Assembly (NCBI GenBank): GCA_964409775.1
Contig: CAYPEI010000001.1
Coordinates: 285,353-349,352, forward strand
Direction: 5' to 3'
Length of the DNA stretch: 64,000 bases
Source: JAHBXL01 sp964409775
Lineage (GTDB): Bacteria; Planctomycetota; Phycisphaerae; Phycisphaerales; UBA1924
Made by a program: the position numbers and the translations under genes. Positions 8,895 through 17,615 of this stretch are shown one piece after another (within the stretch, counting starts at the first letter, position 1; each line of letters opens with the position of its first letter). The notes under the pieces are model-generated. The model searched no databases. It saw nothing but the letters and a program-made list of their open reading frames with translations, and was not told where the DNA came from.

Positions 8895-9800
8895 TCACGG
8901 CAGGTAATACTCGGGGATGGACTGTCCGAGGTACGTGATGCTGCGCTGCCGGTAGGGCGACTGGTCCTGGTAGTTCTGCGGGGGTTCGTCGTAACTCTCG
9001 AGATACATCTTCACCAGCGATGCGTTGGCCTTGAAGAACGCCGCGTGTCCGTCCGCGAACGAGATGTTGTACCCCTGTGTCCCGTGGTTGTTCCACGGGT
9101 CCGGCCAGTTGTTGATCCCATCGGGCCGTCCCACACTGGGAAGGATGGACTGGTCGTTGTCGTTGTCGATGATGAGGTAGCACCTGTCCGGGAACGTGAC
9201 GTTGCTCTGCTTCTTGAGCAGGTTCCGGGTCTGCAGGGTGAAGACGATCGGCATCTGGTCGCGGTTCCATCCCAACTGGTCGCCGACGGTCACCGGGGGC
9301 GGCACGACGATTGGTCGCCCGTCGAGGTACTTGCCCGCGGTGAACCACGCACGAATCTCGTAACTGTGCCCGCCCTGGTCGTCGAACCGGTCCCTCCCCG
9401 CCCAGTAGGTGTCGCGGATGAAGTCGCGTCCGTACACGTCCTGCACTTCCGAGCCCTGGTCATCGCTCAGCATCACATCCGGGCGGATCACGTTCCGCGT
9501 CGATGGGCACACGGCGACGTTGTAATCGGCGATGTACTCGGGGAACAACCATCCGATGTTGTCCTCCCAGTCGAAGTACGCGGGGATGAAGTACCCCTGC
9601 CGCACGTCGTTCGAATAGGCGTTGCACGCCAAGGCCATCTGCCGCGCGTTGGACAGACACTTGGCCCGGCGGGCCGACTCTCTTGCGGCGCCCAGAGCGG
9701 GCAGCAGAAGCCCCACCAGCAGCGCGATGATCGCAATCACCACAAGCAACTCGATGAGCGTGAATCCACGTCCCGCCGGTCTGCCGGGGTGCCATCCCAT
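8895..9800 (-). CDS. Pseudopilin-like secreted protein (prepilin N-terminal methylation motif)
   Basis: A 301-residue protein. A short basic leader ends in a type IV prepilin cleavage/methylation site, RGFTLIELLVVIAIIALLVG, followed by ARESARRAKCLSNARQMALA, the opening typical of the many large pseudopilin-like proteins of planctomycetes. The rest is a globular domain ending with the pattern FADGHAAFFKANASL, which this group often shows near its C-terminus. It would be processed by a prepilin peptidase and held by its N-terminal helix; no peptidase is in the window. Start ATG 9800 gives an 11-residue leader; an upstream ATG at 9833 is possible. It is divergent from the dockerin gene at 9948. 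Confidence 0.85.
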   Translation of the reverse strand: MGWHPGRPAGRGFTLIELLVVIAIIALLVGLLLPALGAARESARRAKCLSNARQMALACNAYSNDVRQGYFIPAYFDWEDNIGWLFPEYIADYNVAVCPSTRNVIRPDVMLSDDQGSEVQDVYGRDFIRDTYWAGRDRFDDQGGHSYEIRAWFTAGKYLDGRPIVVPPPVTVGDQLGWNRDQMPIVFTLQTRNLLKKQSNVTFPDRCYLIIDNDNDQSILPSVGRPDGINNWPDPWNNHGTQGYNISFADGHAAFFKANASLVKMYLESYDEPPQNYQDQSPYRQRSITYLGQSIPEYYLP

Positions 9801-9868
9801 GACCCTGAGTCTACCGCAAGATTCCGGGTCCATCCCGGCAAATTGCCGATGAACCTCGCTTGTGGCGG

Positions 9869-9897
9869 TTGGTTCTGCGGCGATCTTCGGGTAGTCT
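9869..9897 (+). promoter_or_regulatory. Possible sigma-70-type promoter of the dockerin gene at 9948
   Basis: TTGGTT at 9869-9874 and TAGTCT at 9892-9897 are separated by 17 bases, upstream of the ATG at 9948. The match is partial and is listed because a similar arrangement precedes the other two dockerin genes. Confidence 0.25.
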
Positions 9898-9947
9898 GCT
9901 CGCTCGGGACGAGCCTGCCTTCAGAACGTCGCCCACGGGAGCCACGA

Positions 9948-11618
9948 ATGAACCCTCCGACCTTTGCGACCCGCGTCGCCGCCTGCCTCTCCGTTTCCGC
10001 GGCACTCCCCGCAGCGGCCCAACAGAATCAGGTACTCGTCGACTTCACGGGGGCCTCGATCCCCTCGCTCAGCACCAACCCGCCTGATGTCGTGCGGACC
10101 TCCACGGCCACGATCTTCACGTCCCCGGGCTACCGCTTTGCCTTCAACCCCGTTGTCCAGGGAACGGGTGCGATCGGCGCATCGCTGTTTCCCAGTCCCA
10201 CTCCGCTGGGAGACGTCGTCAACTATTTCTCGCAGGGACAGCAGCGGTTCCTGTTTGGCGCGGTCCGCAACCCACCCGGCACCATCCCCACGAGTTTGGA
10301 CAACGAGTCGCTGAGCGGCACTTTCAGCGGCCTTGCCATCAACTTCAACTTCCGAGAAGAGGTCCTCTCGACCGGCGCCTGCCGCGCGGGCATCTACAAC
10401 ATCCAGAAGCCGATCTTTTTCGGGTTCAATGTCATCAGCGGCGGTGCGCTCATCGAAACTTGGGTCCCTCCCGCGCCCGTCCGTTCCGAGTTTCAGTTCG
10501 AAGGCAACCTCCAGTCCGTCCGCCAGAGCGGCGCCGCCCCGGCTTCGGGCCCGGCGAGAATGCGGTACCTCGACGACGCGGCCTTCGGCCCCATCCTCGG
10601 TGGGATCGGTCAGGAGGACAGTTACCCGGCGATGCCCACCCCTCAGAATGTCACCGTGGCTCAGTCTGCCTTCGGCACCACGGATTCGTTTGGCCTTCCT
10701 CCGGTCGGCGGGGTGGTGGACAACGTGTACCGGACGAGCCCCACGCGCAATATTGCGTTTCCGAACACCGACGCCTATCGCCGCGGCATCGGCCTGGCGC
10801 TGTGGCCGGCCAACCGCGACAACTGGCCGGAAGACCGCAACGGTCAGTGGACGATGGTCTGGGATCTGCTGATTCCGCAGTCGGTGTGGAACGCGGGCGG
10901 AACGATCGCGCTCATCGAAGACAATCACAACAACGCCGCCGGAGCCGATGCGTTCATCAAGATCGTGGGTGGGCAGGCCAGGTTCGGGTATTGGACATCG
11001 GAGGCGAGTTACCTGACGCTGAGCGCGGTGCAGCCCGGGCAGTGGTTCCGGCTAGCTTTGTCGTGCGATCACTACCGGCAGTTCGCGTCGCGCGTCTTTG
11101 TCAACGGCCAGTTCGTGGGCGCCACAGGCTCTGGGTGGGTGTACGCCTCGTGCAAGGCAAGCGACCCGCGCTGGGGCGATGTTTCATCGTCAAATCCGAA
11201 CGGCACCGTGGTAGCTGCCGCGACCTGGAATGGCTGGGGGCAGTTCCCCAGCCCGTGGGCCAAGTCGATGGGCACGGCCGGCGCGCCGATGGCCGCGACG
11301 ATCTGCCTGTTTGCCGATCTTCAAGGCCGCGGCGAGAGCGTCTATCTGGCGAACTTCGCGTATACCGACGAGGCGATGGCCGACAGCGCGGTCGCGGCGC
11401 TCGGCGGGCCGAACGGGCTTGGCATTTTCTATCCCCGCGGCGGGAATACCTGCCTTGCAGACTTCGACCACAATGGCATTCGAGAAGTGCCGGACATCTT
11501 CGCGTTCCTGAGCGCGTGGTTCGCGATGAGCCCCAGCGCAGACATCGACGGCGTTCCAGGGATCGGAGTGCCGGATATCTTCGCGTTCCTGAGTCTCTGG
11601 TTCGCCGGGTGCCCCTGA
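9948..11618 (+). CDS. Secreted LamG-like protein with GC-type dockerin tail
   Basis: A 556-residue exported protein. The signal peptide is TRVAACLSVSAALPAAAQQ, with cleavage expected after the Ala-rich stretch. The middle (roughly 250-480) has the jelly-roll feel of a concanavalin/LamG domain, with WTMVWDLLIPQSVW, QPGQWFRLALSCD and SRVFVNGQFVG. The last 55 residues (coding bases 11451-11615) form a duplicated unit, CLADFDHNGIREVPDIFAFL then DIDGVPGIGVPDIFAFLSLW, ending WFAGCP. This is the GC-type dockerin tail known from Phycisphaerales, with Asp-rich loops like calcium-binding dockerins. It may anchor or sort the protein at the surface. The start is chosen by the signal peptide. Two of the window's five rare AGCT sites lie in this gene. 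Confidence 0.85.
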   Translation: MNPPTFATRVAACLSVSAALPAAAQQNQVLVDFTGASIPSLSTNPPDVVRTSTATIFTSPGYRFAFNPVVQGTGAIGASLFPSPTPLGDVVNYFSQGQQRFLFGAVRNPPGTIPTSLDNESLSGTFSGLAINFNFREEVLSTGACRAGIYNIQKPIFFGFNVISGGALIETWVPPAPVRSEFQFEGNLQSVRQSGAAPASGPARMRYLDDAAFGPILGGIGQEDSYPAMPTPQNVTVAQSAFGTTDSFGLPPVGGVVDNVYRTSPTRNIAFPNTDAYRRGIGLALWPANRDNWPEDRNGQWTMVWDLLIPQSVWNAGGTIALIEDNHNNAAGADAFIKIVGGQARFGYWTSEASYLTLSAVQPGQWFRLALSCDHYRQFASRVFVNGQFVGATGSGWVYASCKASDPRWGDVSSSNPNGTVVAAATWNGWGQFPSPWAKSMGTAGAPMAATICLFADLQGRGESVYLANFAYTDEAMADSAVAALGGPNGLGIFYPRGGNTCLADFDHNGIREVPDIFAFLSAWFAMSPSADIDGVPGIGVPDIFAFLSLWFAGCP

Positions 11619-11630
11619 TGAAGTCCCGGC

Positions 11631-11649
11631 ACCGGACTCCGCGTCCGGT
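11631..11649 (+). terminator. Hairpin after the first dockerin gene
   Basis: A 7-bp stem, ACCGGAC at 11631-11637 and GTCCGGT at 11643-11649, lies 12 bases past the stop. No T-run follows, so it is a weak terminator candidate. Confidence 0.35.
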
Positions 11650-11721
11650 TCAGGAGCAGCCGGCGGTCTGGAGTCGCCTGTCTGGACCTGAGCGCACTTG
11701 ACCGGAACTTGCCCTCGTTCC

Positions 11722-11749
11722 TTGTGATCCGCGAGATCCGGAGTAAACT
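11722..11749 (+). promoter_or_regulatory. Possible promoter of the metalloprotease gene
   Basis: TTGTGA at 11722-11727 and TAAACT at 11744-11749 are spaced by 16 bases and lie about 80 bases before the GTG start at 11827. The same TAAACT hexamer recurs before the dockerin gene at 41286 and the adenosyltransferase gene at 21473. Confidence 0.35.
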
Positions 11750-11826
11750 GGAACTTTGACCCCCGCGCGGCGTGGCGCGGTGGCTGCAACCGGCCCGAGT
11801 TTTCACCCTTTCCCGGCAGGTCACCC

Positions 11827-14061
11827 GTGAGAATCGCGGCCGCTTTCATCGTCGCTGTCGCCTCGGCTGCCCAGGCGCAGATGTTCTCGGTCCTGCCTTC
11901 GGGACACGAACCCGCCGCTGCTCCGGCATGGTCAGTTCCGGGGCCACGACCGGTGGGTGGCTGCATCGTCCGGGTCGACATTCCCGCCCTCTCCGCGACG
12001 CTCGGCCTCGCCCCGGCGCAGCGGCTTGACGCCCGCTTGGCCGACTACGGGATGCAGATGCCGCTTCCTGGTCCGGGTGGAGATCTCGTTCCCTGCTTTG
12101 TGGCGGAGTCGCCGGTCATCGAGGCGCCGCTTCAAGGCCGCTTTCCGCAGATCCGTAGTTTCATTGTGCAGTCGGTTGATGGCCGCGCATCGGGCCGGCT
12201 CGAACTCACCCAGCGCGGCCTGACGGCGATGCTCCGCGCTGTCCGCCCCGCGGATTCGCCGCACGCGAGTGCCGTAGGCGATACCTGGATGATCGACATC
12301 TGGCAGTCCGGCGATCCGGCCCACGCCGCTGTGTACTGGCTTCGCGATTTGAACGCGACCGCAGACTGGACCTGCCACACCGCCGCCCCGCTCCCGCAGG
12401 CCGCAGATCGGCCCGAGGCCCTGCGTGACCCGGCCCAGCAGGATGACGGTTCTCCTTCTACCCGCGGCGGCGGGCCGCAACTCAGCACGGTCCGCATCGC
12501 GATGGCGTGCACGGGGGAGTACGGTCTTCATCAGTGCGCGGTGCTTGGCCACGCCCCGAACATCGCGGACCCGCTGGCCGCGATCGTGACGGTGGTCTCT
12601 CGGGCCAACGTGGTGTACGAGGCCGACCTCGCGGTGCACTTCAATCTTGTTTCGAACAACGACCAGATTGTCTTCATCGACCCGGAGACGGATCCCTACC
12701 CGACGACCTGCGACGGCACCGGCGGGGGCGATTGCTCGGGTCCGTTCCTGAGCGTGAACATCCAGACCCTGTCAAGCCTGATCGGCAACTCCAACTTCGA
12801 CATCGGTCACCTGCTGACCCGGGTGTACGGAGGCGTGGCCTACCTCAATGCGCTGTGCACATCGAACAAGGCCGGCGGCATTTCCGGCATTCCCCGCGGC
12901 GGCGATGTCGATCCGCTCTCCGCGCTCATCGCCATCCACGAACTCGGCCATCAGTTCGGCGCCAATCACACATTCAGCGGCACGCGCGGGCGGTGCTTCG
13001 GAAACGTCAACCTCTCGACCGCATGGGAAGCCGGCTCGGGCTCCTCGCCCATGGCCTATGCGGGGGGCTGCCCCGTGGGTGATGCGCCGCCCACGGACAA
13101 CGTCGTTCAGTTCTGCGATCCGTACTTTCATCACGGCAGCGTTCGAGAGATGATGACGCTTCTGGGAAATCGGACCTGCCCGGTCCGGGCGACGGTCGCG
13201 AACAACCCGCCGGTGATTGTCTCCACAACCGCCGATCAGGCGATTCCCCCCGGAACTCCCTTCGCACTGTCCGTCTTGGCGACGGATGCGGATGGCGATG
13301 CGCTGACCTGCTCATGGGAGCAGTACGACTCGGGCTTTGCGCGCCCGCTCACCGGGCCCGATGCCTTCGACAACGGGCAGGGCGCGCTCTTCCGCGCCTT
13401 CTCGCCTGTGCTGTCGGCGACTCGCACATTCCCGCGGATGGCAGATGTCCTTTCGGGCGTGCCGACACCGGGCGAGATGCTCCCGGCCGCGACCGGCGTC
13501 ACCAGGCGATTCCGTGTCATCGTTCGCGATAACTTTCCGGGCGCGGGGGGCGTGGCGATTTCGCCGTTCGTCCGTCTCACAATTGCGACCGGAGCCACGC
13601 CATTCTCGTTACTCGCGCCGGTCGCAGGAACGACACTTGCCGCAGGACCGAACCAGGTGCTCTGGAGCGTCGGCGGCACCGATCAGGCGCCGATTTCGTG
13701 CGGAAGCGTGACGGCCCGCCTGTCTCTCGATGACGGACTCAGTTTCGATCGAGTCCTCGGCACATTCCCCAACTCCGGCGCGGCGATCGTTCAACTCCCG
13801 CCGCTCGTCGAGGCCGCCGCCGCGAGGATCCGTGTGGATGCGGACGGCCGTGCCTTCTTCGCCGTCTCGGCGCCGTTCACGCTCGATCGCGGGTGCATCG
13901 CGGACTTTGACGGTGCGGGAGGTGTCGGTGTGCCCGACATCTTCGCGTTCCTTGCCGCGTGGTTCGCTCAAGATCCGCGCACGGATATCGACGGCATTCC
14001 GGGCATCGCCGTGCCGGACATCTTCGCATTCCTGAGCCTCTGGTTTGCAGGGTGCGTGTAG
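11827..14061 (+). CDS. Secreted reprolysin-like zinc metalloprotease with GC-type dockerin tail
   Basis: A 744-residue exported protein with signal peptide MRIAAAFIVAVASAAQAQ (GTG start). The catalytic zinc site is HELGHQFGANH (371-381), the extended HExxHxxGxxH motif of metzincins such as the M12B/reprolysin group. A downstream SPMAYAGGC supplies a Met-turn (M409). A propeptide-like region precedes the catalytic domain. After it comes a beta-rich region (about 460-680) resembling Ig-like or cadherin-like modules (VLATDADGDALTCSWEQYD). The last 55 residues (bases 13894-14058) are a doubled PDIFAFL dockerin tail ending WFAGCV, close to that of the neighbouring gene. This suggests a surface-displayed or surface-released protease. 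Confidence 0.9.
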   Translation: MRIAAAFIVAVASAAQAQMFSVLPSGHEPAAAPAWSVPGPRPVGGCIVRVDIPALSATLGLAPAQRLDARLADYGMQMPLPGPGGDLVPCFVAESPVIEAPLQGRFPQIRSFIVQSVDGRASGRLELTQRGLTAMLRAVRPADSPHASAVGDTWMIDIWQSGDPAHAAVYWLRDLNATADWTCHTAAPLPQAADRPEALRDPAQQDDGSPSTRGGGPQLSTVRIAMACTGEYGLHQCAVLGHAPNIADPLAAIVTVVSRANVVYEADLAVHFNLVSNNDQIVFIDPETDPYPTTCDGTGGGDCSGPFLSVNIQTLSSLIGNSNFDIGHLLTRVYGGVAYLNALCTSNKAGGISGIPRGGDVDPLSALIAIHELGHQFGANHTFSGTRGRCFGNVNLSTAWEAGSGSSPMAYAGGCPVGDAPPTDNVVQFCDPYFHHGSVREMMTLLGNRTCPVRATVANNPPVIVSTTADQAIPPGTPFALSVLATDADGDALTCSWEQYDSGFARPLTGPDAFDNGQGALFRAFSPVLSATRTFPRMADVLSGVPTPGEMLPAATGVTRRFRVIVRDNFPGAGGVAISPFVRLTIATGATPFSLLAPVAGTTLAAGPNQVLWSVGGTDQAPISCGSVTARLSLDDGLSFDRVLGTFPNSGAAIVQLPPLVEAAAARIRVDADGRAFFAVSAPFTLDRGCIADFDGAGGVGVPDIFAFLAAWFAQDPRTDIDGIPGIAVPDIFAFLSLWFAGCV

Positions 14062-14098
14062 CGCCGCGGTGCGGAAACGGTCTGCGGGAGGGCGGAAC

Positions 14099-16141
14099 TC
14101 AGTTGGCCTGGGCGACCGACTTGTCGTCCGGGGCGGGCGATGCCGGCACTCCGAGGTAAGACAACGTGCGCTCCATGATGCGTCGCACCACGGGGCCCGC
14201 GGTGGCCGCCCCGTAGTGCTTGCGGGCCGCGACGAGGCTGGGGCCCGGGTCATCGATGACCACGAGCACCACGATCCGCGGCTCTTCCACAGGGCCGCCG
14301 GCGATGAACGACGAGTTGTACTGGCCCTGGAAATAGCCGTCCGAGCCGCGGGGGCGCTTCTTGCCGGGCGGCGGGGGGCCGAGGGGGATCTCCGCCGTGC
14401 CCGACTTGCCGAACGCCTCGTATCGGAGGTGGACGGTCTCGTCCTTCCTCGTCATGCGCTGGTCGAGGTTGTGCGTTACGCCGCGCATCGTGTCGCGGGC
14501 GAGTTCGGCGATCTCCCGCGGCAGGACGCGCACGCCGGGCACGATCCCGCCACCGGGCGCATCGGCCGGGACAGCGCGAAGGGTGATGGGGGGAAGGGTT
14601 CCCGCCAGTTCGCCGGAGCGGGCGAGCGCGGAGTAGGCTCGGACCATCTGGATCGGTGTCACCGCGACCTCGTGGCCCATCGCGACCGATGTTTGCGAGT
14701 ACTTGGACCAGTTCTTCTTGCTCGTGACCAGGCCGGTGGACTCCCCGACGAGGCCGATGCCGGTCCGCCTGCCGAAACCGAAGCGGAGCACCCCGTCGCG
14801 CATCTGGTCAAAACTCAGACGGCTTGTGACCTTGGCCATGCCGATGTTGGACGAGTTGACCAGCACCTCGCGCCAGGTCATGACATCCCGCATGGTGACG
14901 TCGTTGACCGGGCGGCCGTAGGGGGTAATCCAGTGCCCGCCCTCGGTGTCGATCTTCTCGTCCGGAGTGACCACGCCCGCTTCGGTGGCCACCGACCACA
15001 TGAAGGCCTTGAAGGTCGAACCGGGCTCGTAGACATCCTCGACGCAGCGGTTGCGGGCGAGCGAGGCTTCCTTGGCGCGAGATTTGTCAACGTTGATGGT
15101 GATGTACCGGGGACGGCCGCCGTGTTCCTGGCCGATGGGCACATCCCACTTGTAAGGCACAGCCCCGGGAACCGGACGCAGGACGTCGGCGAGCGCCAGG
15201 AGTTCGCCGGTCCGGGGGTCGATGACAACGGCCCGCCCGCCCGCGGCATCCGCTTCCTCGACGCCGCGACGAACCTCTTCGAGCACGATGCGTTGCACTT
15301 CAAGATCGAGCGAGAGCCGGACGTCGTGTCCGCGCTGCGGGGCCGCGTAGCCCTGGGCGTTGACCCACAGTGGTCTTCCCTTGGCATCGCGGACGTACTC
15401 AATCCGTCCGGGGGTGGGCGCTGCGTCGCCGTTGATCATTTTTTCGACGCCGAGCAGTCCCTCGTGATCAATGCCGACCTTGCCGAGCAGCCCCGCGACC
15501 AGGTCGTCCGCGGGCGTCTCCCGGAGTTGACGCGTCTCCAAGTGCACGCCGGGGATCTTGAGTCCCTTGACGACATCGACGCGCCAGTCTTCGAGGACGC
15601 CTCCGTTGGGTCCGTGGTTGAGCGCGACGTAACGATTCAGGCCTTTGTCCGCTTCGGTCCATGGGTCGTTGTCGCTCTCCGCCGCGAGCAGGCGTTCGTT
15701 CTCCGCCAACTTCGGGGCGAGCCTCCGCATGATCTCCTCGAAGGGGATATCGGTGGCATCGGAGAGTTTCTGGACCGCATCCTCGGGCGGGTTGGGGAAG
15801 TCCACCGGATCGATGAAGACGCGGAAGGCAAAGCGGGTCAGCGCGAGAGGACGGCCGCGCCGGTCGAGCACATCGCCCCGAACACCCGGCTCCGAGCGGG
15901 CGGAGACGCGGCTGCCGCCGTGGGCGGCGAGCAGTTCCCCCGGGGCGACCTGCAGTTGCACGACGCGAGCGAGCATGAGGCCCAGCAGGACACAGATCGC
16001 AGAGATTGACAGAAGCGCCACGCGATCGATCCGCGCGCCGGGAGTCGGCTCAGAGTCGAGTTCGTCGCCGATGGCGGATTCGTCGCCGGGACGATCGGCA
16101 GGGGGCTGCGGCGCAACGTGGTCCTTGAGGGTGGCGTCCAT
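14099..16141 (-). CDS. ftsI: Peptidoglycan transpeptidase FtsI / class B penicillin-binding protein
   Basis: A 680-residue class B penicillin-binding protein. A cytoplasmic tail of about 40 residues precedes one membrane helix (VALLSISAICVLLGLMLARV). A dimerisation/pedestal domain follows with RGDVLDRRGRPLA. The transpeptidase domain has the catalytic STFK (375-378), SSN (430-432) and KSGT (579-582). These are the three penicillin-binding motifs, so the enzyme should be active in septal cross-linking. It is the last gene of a run rsmH, LysM, ftsL-like, ftsI on this strand, which fits a division-specific role. The start ATG 16141 is 53 bases after the ftsL-like stop. Confidence 0.93.
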   Translation of the reverse strand: MDATLKDHVAPQPPADRPGDESAIGDELDSEPTPGARIDRVALLSISAICVLLGLMLARVVQLQVAPGELLAAHGGSRVSARSEPGVRGDVLDRRGRPLALTRFAFRVFIDPVDFPNPPEDAVQKLSDATDIPFEEIMRRLAPKLAENERLLAAESDNDPWTEADKGLNRYVALNHGPNGGVLEDWRVDVVKGLKIPGVHLETRQLRETPADDLVAGLLGKVGIDHEGLLGVEKMINGDAAPTPGRIEYVRDAKGRPLWVNAQGYAAPQRGHDVRLSLDLEVQRIVLEEVRRGVEEADAAGGRAVVIDPRTGELLALADVLRPVPGAVPYKWDVPIGQEHGGRPRYITINVDKSRAKEASLARNRCVEDVYEPGSTFKAFMWSVATEAGVVTPDEKIDTEGGHWITPYGRPVNDVTMRDVMTWREVLVNSSNIGMAKVTSRLSFDQMRDGVLRFGFGRRTGIGLVGESTGLVTSKKNWSKYSQTSVAMGHEVAVTPIQMVRAYSALARSGELAGTLPPITLRAVPADAPGGGIVPGVRVLPREIAELARDTMRGVTHNLDQRMTRKDETVHLRYEAFGKSGTAEIPLGPPPPGKKRPRGSDGYFQGQYNSSFIAGGPVEEPRIVVLVVIDDPGPSLVAARKHYGAATAGPVVRRIMERTLSYLGVPASPAPDDKSVAQAN

Positions 16142-16194
16142 GCGGTACCCCTGGTTGGCTTTCAGGCTTGGGCGGTTGGAAGTGAAGCGACTGA

Positions 16195-16506
16195 TCAGCG
16201 CGGCGTGTCCATCACCAGAGCGTCTTTCGCGGCGGCCTCCTGCTCACGTCGCACAAGTTCGAGGTAGCGATCCTGCGAGATGGGGAGGAGTTTGCCCAGC
16301 CGCGACGCCGCGGCCTGGATGCGCTGCGGTGTGACGCGGGAAGCAATCTCGGCGCGGAGCCGCCAGAGCGTGCGGTCGTGCTGGGCCACACGCCGCTGCG
16401 CATCGGCCAGTTCGTGGGCGCACTGGATGCGGAGTTGCCGGTTCACAAGCAGCACGCCTGCGACGACGCCAAGACTGATGATGAGGAACGCCAACTTCCC
16501 GAACAC
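16195..16506 (-). CDS. ftsL: FtsL-like small bitopic division protein
   Basis: A 103-residue protein with a one-turn cytoplasmic start, a membrane helix (LAFLIISLGVVAGVLLV, about 5-21) and a helical, probably coiled-coil, periplasmic part (ELADAQRRVAQHDRTLWRLR). Size, topology and position between rsmH and ftsI match FtsL, which joins FtsB and FtsQ and recruits FtsW/FtsI. FtsL proteins share little sequence, so the name rests on context and topology. Its start lies four bases after the LysM gene's stop. Confidence 0.7.
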   Translation of the reverse strand: MFGKLAFLIISLGVVAGVLLVNRQLRIQCAHELADAQRRVAQHDRTLWRLRAEIASRVTPQRIQAAASRLGKLLPISQDRYLELVRREQEAAAKDALVMDTPR

Positions 16507-16510
16507 GCAT

Positions 16511-17503
16511 TCACCTCGCGGGGATTCGCAGTTTCATGCCGGCGGTCAGGGTGTCGGGATCAGGCATCACGTCGGAGTTCAGCGATGCGATCTCGGGCCA
16601 GCGTTTGGCCGAGCCCAGGGTCTTGCGGGCAACCATGCCCAGTTCATCGCCGCGCTGCACCACGTAAATGGAGTAACCGGGGCCCGAGCCGTCGCGCTTC
16701 TGGGGCGAATCGGCCTTCGTCGGGCCCTGCGGCTGCTTCTGCGGGGCAGGGCTGTCGGGAACTCTTGCGCCCGGGGGAGGCAGAACGGCCTGGCCAAGGA
16801 GAACGTCCTTCGGGGGCAGATCGATGACCACGCCGCCGCGAAGTTCGCCGGAACTGCCAATCTTCCCGGGATTGAACTCGCGCAGTCGCTGCCAGAGATT
16901 GCCATCCCCATATTGAGTGACAGCGATGCGGTAGATCGAGTCACCCTCCTGAATCGTGTGACGCTTGATGGTGCCGGAGGAGTAGGGCTTGCTGGCGATT
17001 GGAGGCGGGCTGACCTGTTCAACAGGCTTCGTCAGCACCGTCTCGGGACCGGGGATGGCCTTGCCTGGACCCGCCGTGAAGCGTTCTCCGGGCGACCCGG
17101 TTGCAGGCTCAAAGTCCGAGCGGAGCGGCTCGGGGACGGAGTTGTCGCCCGGTCGTTTGCCCATGACGAGTTCAGGAGGCGTCGGAGTGCCGGTCTGGCC
17201 GCCCTGAGCGACGCCCGAAGGAGCCGCGGGAGGGGTCGGAGGTTGATACGAAGGCTGCTCGGGCAGGCGGTTGGCGACGTTGTGGGAGGTTAGCGTGTCG
17301 GGCAGTTGGGGCCGGCTGGTGGGGTCGGCCGGGACCCGCAACCCATCCGAAGAACTCCCGAACTTGACCGGAGTTCCCGCGGACATTGCGCCCGCGGACA
17401 CATCCTGAAGGCGAGCCGGGGAGAAGTGGTCGCTGATCAAAACTCCGACGATCAGCACGAGGGAGAAACCGACAATGAGAGCGAGCTTGTGTTCGCGGGT
17501 CAC
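16511..17503 (-). CDS. Membrane-anchored protein with two LysM domains
   Basis: A 330-residue protein. An N-terminal helix (ALIVGFSLVLIVGVLI, 8-23) anchors it. A long Pro/Gly/Ser-rich linker spans about 30-175. Two LysM peptidoglycan-binding domains follow: 181-229 (RHTIQEGDSIYRIAVTQYGD) and 278-329 (YVVQRGDELGMVARKTLG, ending MKLRIPAR). LysM binds the GlcNAc backbone of peptidoglycan. Lying between rsmH and ftsL/ftsI, it is probably an envelope protein working at the division site. It replaces what would be mraZ- or ftsL-adjacent space in a classical dcw cluster. One of the rare AGCT sites lies near its start (17484). Confidence 0.85.
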   Translation of the reverse strand: MTREHKLALIVGFSLVLIVGVLISDHFSPARLQDVSAGAMSAGTPVKFGSSSDGLRVPADPTSRPQLPDTLTSHNVANRLPEQPSYQPPTPPAAPSGVAQGGQTGTPTPPELVMGKRPGDNSVPEPLRSDFEPATGSPGERFTAGPGKAIPGPETVLTKPVEQVSPPPIASKPYSSGTIKRHTIQEGDSIYRIAVTQYGDGNLWQRLREFNPGKIGSSGELRGGVVIDLPPKDVLLGQAVLPPPGARVPDSPAPQKQPQGPTKADSPQKRDGSGPGYSIYVVQRGDELGMVARKTLGSAKRWPEIASLNSDVMPDPDTLTAGMKLRIPAR

Positions 17504-17615
17504 TGCTGCATCCTTGCTGCGAGTGGGTGTGAAGCGGCTTGGGGAGAATGACTCGGCGTTCGGAGCCGTTTGGCTTCAAAGAGCGGGGTCCTTCCCGCGA
17601 TCGGCCTCGGTTTGG

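Noticed and set aside
14045..16009. A 654-codon open frame on the + strand opposite ftsI
   Set aside because: The minus strand has all three penicillin-binding motifs; the antisense product is low-information Asp/Gly/Arg-rich sequence.
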